From CARZYU01 sp964370085 (GTDB lineage Bacteria > Bacillota_I > Bacilli_A > RF39 > UBA660): DNA of 44,266 bases. Below the pieces are notes generated by a model. That model was not told the origin of the DNA and did no database searches. It worked only from the letters and a program-made list of their open reading frames with translations. The stretch lies in assembly GCA_964370085.1 (NCBI GenBank), contig CAYJHI010000003.1, positions 1 through 44,266 of the forward strand, given 5' to 3'. Shown piece after piece: positions 40,120 through 44,266 of the stretch (position 1 is its first letter; each line of letters starts with the position of its first letter). The position numbers were made by a program, and so were the translations under genes.

Positions 40120-40989
40120 TAAAAAGTCACTAGTCTTCTCCATATATAATAAATAATTAGATAACTTAATACAATTAGAGAGTTCTGTATTATCAAAAAC
40201 AACCTTATCAGGCAACGCCAAAATGCAATATAAAAGGTATTTCTCTTCTTCTAATAAAGGGTACTTGCTCTCATATTGTCTAAATAAAGAAAGAAAATCA
40301 AACTTTTGATAATTGTTTCGATAGAAAATAATCAAATCATAAATAGGATTTCCTTTATTAGCTTTATTCCAACTTAACAATATTTTTCTATTACCAGCAC
40401 CCGTTATATAATGTGATAAATCAAGATTATTATGTAATTGAACATTACGTTCTTTTAATTTATCTTTTATAATTTTATACCATCGTTCTAAATATTCTCT
40501 AGAGTAATATATTGCTGCATAAAACTGAGAAATATTTCTAATCAATGAATATTCACTTGGAGACATAAAAACTCTTGTCTCAATAACATCCTGTAAATCA
40601 TGATAATAATGATCTAAATAATCTAATTGTTTAATATATTTTTCGTATATTTCTTTAACCTCGTCCAAATCCAAAATCTTATAATAACTAGTTTGACTAT
40701 GCAAATAACTAGCAATTGTAATTAAATCCTCTGCTTTTTGCTCATCAGGAATATCATTTTCTTCAATATAAGGATAAATCTCATAGTTATCTTCTTCTAT
40801 ATTATTAATTGGTTTAACATAATAAGAAAAATTTCTAGATTCTAAATAATTATATACACGGTAAAGATCTTTAACTTTACTTTCTTTTATTATATATTTT
40901 TCATTATCAGTTTCTATCATTCTAAGATCACTTTTAATATTAATAGACTTAGCTTTAATTTTATACTTCTCTAATAAATCATTGATCAT
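40087..40989 (-). CDS. ysxE: Spore-coat CotS-family kinase-like protein (YsxE-like)
   Basis: 300 residues. The N-lobe pattern DLRMIETDNEKYIIKESKVK and the overall layout (YNYLESRNFSYYVKPINN, ITIASYLHSQTSYY, LQLHNNLDLSHYITG-like catalytic-loop region, LLSWNKANKGNPIYDLIIF) match the CotS/YsxE branch of aminoglycoside-phosphotransferase-like proteins. In Bacillus, ysxE follows spoVID; here it overlaps spoVID by 4 bases, the same pair. The usual HGD catalytic loop is replaced by HNNLDLSHY, so kinase activity is doubtful. Confidence 0.75.
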   Translation of the reverse strand: MINDLLEKYKIKAKSINIKSDLRMIETDNEKYIIKESKVKDLYRVYNYLESRNFSYYVKPINNIEEDNYEIYPYIEENDIPDEQKAEDLITIASYLHSQTSYYKILDLDEVKEIYEKYIKQLDYLDHYYHDLQDVIETRVFMSPSEYSLIRNISQFYAAIYYSREYLERWYKIIKDKLKERNVQLHNNLDLSHYITGAGNRKILLSWNKANKGNPIYDLIIFYRNNYQKFDFLSLFRQYESKYPLLEEEKYLLYCILALPDKVVFDNTELSNCIKLSNYLLYMEKTSDFLLKQDPKPSEE

Positions 40990-41615
40990 TTTACCATAGT
41001 AGGTACAACAATTTTACTTCCTAACTTAAATTCTTCTAAATTATTATAATTCATAAGTTCTTCTTTAGTAACATTATACTTATCAATTACTGTATCTATC
41101 GTATCATTCTCTCTAACAATATAAACATAATATGTCGAATAAGTTTCTTCACCTTCACCTAAATTATTAAAAACAGAACCTATTTCCATAGTATCTCGAC
41201 TTTCTTCTTTACTTAAAACTTCTTCTTTTAATTCTATTACTTCAGGAACATCTAATATTTCTACTTTCTCTTCCATTACTATTACTTCTTTTTCTTCTAA
41301 TTTGTCAATTACTAAATCAATATGCACTTTCAAAATCTCTTCATTAATAATCTCATAATAAAAATCACTAATAGCTAACGTAGCATTACTACAATCATAC
41401 TTATCTTCCATTAAAATAGAAACAGGTATAGTATGAGTGAAATTTTCTTCAATTTGACTAGCCTCAGTCATTTTATAACTACCTGCAATATTAAAATTAC
41501 CTTCTAATTGATTAATATCCATGAATTTAATATCATGTTCAACAGAAATATCAGTTAATTCCCCAATCATTGTTTTAAATAATATTTCACTTGTAAATGG
41601 TATAGTTTGTTTCAT
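40986..41615 (-). CDS. spoVID: SpoVID-like spore-coat morphogenetic protein with LysM
   Basis: 209 residues. The N-terminal domain (about 1-105, IPFTSEILFKTMIGELTDIS) resembles the SpoVID amino-terminal domain; an acidic Glu-rich linker follows (110-150). A C-terminal LysM motif lies at about 160-205 (YIVRENDTIDTVIDKYNVTK EEL, IVVPT). SpoVID directs coat assembly around the forespore in Bacillus. It is much shorter than Bacillus SpoVID. AAAGGAGG precedes the ATG. Paired with ysxE. Confidence 0.72.
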   Translation of the reverse strand: MKQTIPFTSEILFKTMIGELTDISVEHDIKFMDINQLEGNFNIAGSYKMTEASQIEENFTHTIPVSILMEDKYDCSNATLAISDFYYEIINEEILKVHIDLVIDKLEEKEVIVMEEKVEILDVPEVIELKEEVLSKEESRDTMEIGSVFNNLGEGEETYSTYYVYIVRENDTIDTVIDKYNVTKEELMNYNNLEEFKLGSKIVVPTMVK

Positions 41616-41654
41616 ACATTGTCCTCCTTTTCAAAATAATTTTATGTTCAAGAT

Positions 41655-41696
41655 AAAAAAAAAGAACATTATTTAATAATTTTAATGTTCTTTTTA
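41655..41696 (-). terminator. Terminator of the lon unit
   Basis: AAAGAACATT/AATGTTCTTT (41661-41670 with 41684-41693) around a 13-base loop, then a T run on the minus strand. It overlaps the end of the 59-codon gene and separates it from spoVID. Confidence 0.85.
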
Positions 41697-41848
41697 GCTT
41701 GTTCGTTATATAAATAATTTAAATATTCTTCTTGCGATGTGAAAAAACCACATTGTGCTGTTGAACATTTATCAAGACATAACTGTTCAAAACCATTAGG
41801 TATCTCTCTAATCTTTATATTAATAATCTTTTTCTGTCCATCTTCCAT
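41669..41848 (-). CDS. Small Cys-containing protein translated with lon
   Basis: 59 residues starting MEDGQKKIINIKIREIPNG. Three Cys lie in QLCLDKCSTAQCGFF (24, 28, 33). The ATG follows the lon stop after a single base, a spacing typical of translational coupling, and a terminator ends the gene. No family was recognised. The Cys cluster could bind a metal or form a disulfide. Its link with lon suggests, but does not show, a role in protein quality control. Confidence 0.7.
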   Translation of the reverse strand: MEDGQKKIINIKIREIPNGFEQLCLDKCSTAQCGFFTSQEEYLNYLYNEQAKKNIKIIK

Positions 41849-41849
41849 T

Positions 41850-44195
41850 TTAAATAAATATCCTTCTTTCCTTAATTAGACTGTCACTTAAAAATATTAT
41901 ATCATACATTTCTAAATAATTATCAATAAAATAAAACTTAATATCATCTCTAACTTCAGAAGGAACCTCATCTAAATCAAATTCATTATCATTAGGTAAG
42001 AAAATAACTCTAATCCCACTTCTATGTGCACCAATAATCTTTTCTTTTAAACCACCTATAGGTAACACCTTACCACGTAGTGTTAATTCCCCAGTCATTG
42101 CAATATTATTAGGAACTTCAACATCTTTTAAAAGACTAATTAAAGCAGTTGCTAAAGTAATACCTGCACTAGGACCATCTTTATTAATAGCACCTTCTGG
42201 TACATGAATATGAATATCCAACAACTCAATATCTTCAACTCTAAGATTAAACCTACTAGCATTACTCTTAATAAAACTAAGAGCCAAATGAGCAGACTCC
42301 TGCATAACATTACCTAAAGAACCAGTTAACAACAATTGACCGGACCCTTTATAATAGCTTGCCTCAATCGGTAACACATCACCACCAGTACTAGTATACG
42401 CCATTCCATTTACTACACCAACTTGTGAGTCATTAACTTTACTAGTATAAAGATATTTTCTTTTACCTAGTAATGATTCTACTAAATCTTTATCAACATT
42501 AAAGTAAGTAATATCTTGATTCATTAATAACTCTTTAACTAATTTACGAAGAAGGGACGCTAGTACTCTTTCAAGTTCCCTAACTCCTGCTTCTTTTGTA
42601 TAGTAACGAATTAATTCTAAATAAACATCTTCTTCAAATTGAACTTGTAACTGTGTTAATCCATGTTCCTCTAATTGTCTAGGTATTAAATAATTCTTAA
42701 GTATATCTGCTTTCTCATATTCTGTATAAGAAGAAATATCAATTATTTCTAAACGGTCTCTAAGCTCATTAGGTATTTGATCTAAGTAATTAGCAGTTGC
42801 AATAAAGAAGACATTAGAAAGATCAAACTCTTCTTCTATATAATGATCTATAAATTTATGATTTTGTTCAGGATCAAGTACTTCCAGTAATGCACTAGCA
42901 GGATCTCCTTTAATATTCTTAGTCATCTTATCAACTTCATCTATAATGAATACTGGATTAGCAGTACCTGCTTTTTTCATACCTTGAATAATACGACCAG
43001 GTAAACTAGCAACATAAGTACGGCGATGACCAAATATTTCAGCTTCATCGTGAATACCACCAACACTTATCTTTGTAACATGACGATTTAAACTTTTCGC
43101 AACACTACTTGCAAGTGAAGTCTTACCAACTCCAGGTGGACCCACTAAACAAAGAATAGGACTTCTAGAATTATTTGTGTTTTGTTTAACTGCAAGATAT
43201 TCTAAAATACGTTCCTTTACTTTCTCTAAACCATAATGGGTCTTATCTAATACATCTTTAGCTTTATATAAATCAGTATTATCACGAGTAAAAGTCTGCC
43301 AAGGAAGTTTCATTAACCAATCTATATAATCACGAATAACTCCTATCTCTTGCGAATTGGAACTAAGCATACTATATCTATCTAATTCATGCTTAATACG
43401 ATTACGAACCTTAAAAGAAGCTTTTAAATTCTTAAGTTTTTGCTTCAAAGAATTAATTTCATCTTCTTTATCATTAACTTCCCCAAGTTCTTTCTTAATA
43501 ACCTTAAGTTTTTCTCTAAGAACATATTCTTTCTGAGACTCATCTAAAGAAACACTAACCTTCTCATCAATTTGTTTCTCTAGTGCTATAACCTTAAGAT
43601 CTTGTTCAATATCCTTAATAAGAAGTCTAACTCTATTCTCAGGAATAACCTCTTCTATATATTTAGACTTATTAGAAACAGATATAGGTAAAAAAGCTGC
43701 AACTACATCAGTTAAACGATCTAAATTATCTATATTACTAATTTGTGATAAAACAGCATTACTCATATAAGGAGCTTGTTTAACATAACGATTAAGTTTC
43801 TTATTAAGACTACGTATATAAGCCTCTTCTGTATTAATATCTAATGAAGAAACATCTATATCAGAAACAGATGAAATATAATAATTATCAACTAAGTCAT
43901 AAGCATTAACAACTACTCTCTTAAAACCCTCTATAACAATACGAGTCTTTCCATTAGGCATATCCATTTTAATTTTAATATTACCAACTACCCCAATAGA
44001 AGGTAAATCAGTAACATCAGGGTTAATTTCCAAAGTATTCAAAGGTGTAACTACTAAAAATTGATGAAAATAATTACTTTCAGATAAAGCAATTAATTCT
44101 TTATCTAACTTCTCATCAAACTCTAAACGAAGTTCTTGATAAGGAAATAAAACTAAGTTTTTCAATATCATAACAGGTAATTTAGTACTTCTCAT
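41850..44195 (-). CDS. lon: ATP-dependent protease Lon (LonA)
   Basis: 781 residues, full length. The N-terminal substrate-binding domain starts LPVMILKNLVLFPYQELRLE; a coiled-coil region spans about 200-290. The AAA+ domain has Walker A GPPGVGKT (352-359) and Walker B VFIIDEVDK. The C-terminal serine-lysine peptidase has Ser676 in KDGPSAGIT and Lys719 in GGLKEK, 43 residues apart as in E. coli Lon. It degrades misfolded and regulatory proteins in the cytosol. A GGAG site precedes the ATG. Its own promoter lies upstream; I see no CIRCE or CtsR box in the 70 bases available. Confidence 0.98.
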   Translation of the reverse strand: MRSTKLPVMILKNLVLFPYQELRLEFDEKLDKELIALSESNYFHQFLVVTPLNTLEINPDVTDLPSIGVVGNIKIKMDMPNGKTRIVIEGFKRVVVNAYDLVDNYYISSVSDIDVSSLDINTEEAYIRSLNKKLNRYVKQAPYMSNAVLSQISNIDNLDRLTDVVAAFLPISVSNKSKYIEEVIPENRVRLLIKDIEQDLKVIALEKQIDEKVSVSLDESQKEYVLREKLKVIKKELGEVNDKEDEINSLKQKLKNLKASFKVRNRIKHELDRYSMLSSNSQEIGVIRDYIDWLMKLPWQTFTRDNTDLYKAKDVLDKTHYGLEKVKERILEYLAVKQNTNNSRSPILCLVGPPGVGKTSLASSVAKSLNRHVTKISVGGIHDEAEIFGHRRTYVASLPGRIIQGMKKAGTANPVFIIDEVDKMTKNIKGDPASALLEVLDPEQNHKFIDHYIEEEFDLSNVFFIATANYLDQIPNELRDRLEIIDISSYTEYEKADILKNYLIPRQLEEHGLTQLQVQFEEDVYLELIRYYTKEAGVRELERVLASLLRKLVKELLMNQDITYFNVDKDLVESLLGKRKYLYTSKVNDSQVGVVNGMAYTSTGGDVLPIEASYYKGSGQLLLTGSLGNVMQESAHLALSFIKSNASRFNLRVEDIELLDIHIHVPEGAINKDGPSAGITLATALISLLKDVEVPNNIAMTGELTLRGKVLPIGGLKEKIIGAHRSGIRVIFLPNDNEFDLDEVPSEVRDDIKFYFIDNYLEMYDIIFLSDSLIKERRIFI

Positions 44196-44220
44196 AATTA
44201 ACTCCTTACAACTGTTAATT

Positions 44221-44248
44221 ATTATAACAAAATAAGAAAAAATAACAA
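44221..44248 (-). promoter_or_regulatory. Promoter of lon
   Basis: TTGTTA (44248-44243), 16 bases, TATAAT (44226-44221) extended by TGT. Leader of about 20 bases. Confidence 0.75.
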
Positions 44249-44266
44249 GAGTATTAACATAAAAAA

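Noticed and set aside
41616..41668. Sporulation SigE-type promoter before spoVID
   Set aside because: CATAAAAT resembles a SigE -10, but no matching -35 stands at the right distance in the T-rich sequence, so the match is not convincing.

Overview
The window is AT-rich DNA from a low-GC Firmicute of the Bacilli type. Many neighbourhoods match the Bacillus plan: rplU-prp-rpmA, mraZ-rsmH-ftsL-pbpB, thrS next to dnaI, comEA-comEC, mreC-mreD-spoIVFA-spoIVFB and spoVID-ysxE. TGA is used as a stop (coaE, coaD, yidD and others), so the code is standard and this is not a Mycoplasma-type genome. All 16 tRNA genes encode their CCA end. Peptidoglycan genes (PBP2, FtsW, MreC/D) and sporulation-type genes (SpoIVFA/FB, SpoVID, YsxE, a YjcZ-like miniprotein) show a walled cell with a spore-forming ancestry. 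Genes are tightly packed and several proteins are short versions of their families (RNase R without its N-terminal helix-turn-helix, ThrRS without TGS). This suggests a compact uncultured Bacilli lineage; that placement is inference.

Layout. 1-0.8 kb: rpmA (partial), prp and rplU with an L21 leader. 0.9-7.4 kb: a small membrane protein, RNase R, a LysR regulator and, divergently, an operon coaE-coaD-MBL hydrolase-Nudix/PHP fusion. 7.4-11.5 kb: an anchored metallopeptidase, an arsR/thioredoxin deletion scar, a GDPD, gpsA, three single tRNAs and an HD protein. 11.6-18.1 kb: dnaB, a prepilin peptidase plus PilC/ComGB pair, a YqfQ-like protein, an RNase J with a degenerate metal site, and RNase III. 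18.2-20.1 kb: yidD, an orphan ZnuA-like lipoprotein, and a MvaI/BcnI-type restriction endonuclease gene that has no ATG/GTG/TTG start and appears to begin at ATC. 20.1-21.3 kb: a 12-gene tRNA operon with its own promoter and terminator.

21.3-26.6 kb: an S1-domain protein, a kinase-like protein, and a short division cluster with an MraZ-type operator. 26.7-33.7 kb: thrS under a T-box, dnaI, a split comEC, comEA, ftsW. 33.8-34.7 kb: the YjcZ-like miniprotein, def, tRNA-Ala. 34.8-39.8 kb: spoIVFB, spoIVFA, mreD, mreC, radC (mreB and minCD absent), a SPOR-like protein and a PASTA-NodB deacetylase. 39.9-44.2 kb: a Cys-rich mini membrane protein, ysxE, spoVID, a 59-residue Cys protein coupled to lon, and lon.

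The strongest leads are the ATC-start restriction endonuclease with inverted repeats at its promoter, the in-frame arsR::thioredoxin scar, the split comEC, the degenerate RNase J and the ligand-depleted ZnuA-like lipoprotein. I see no CRISPR array, prophage, transposase or integrase, and no clear multi-gene system of unknown kind.
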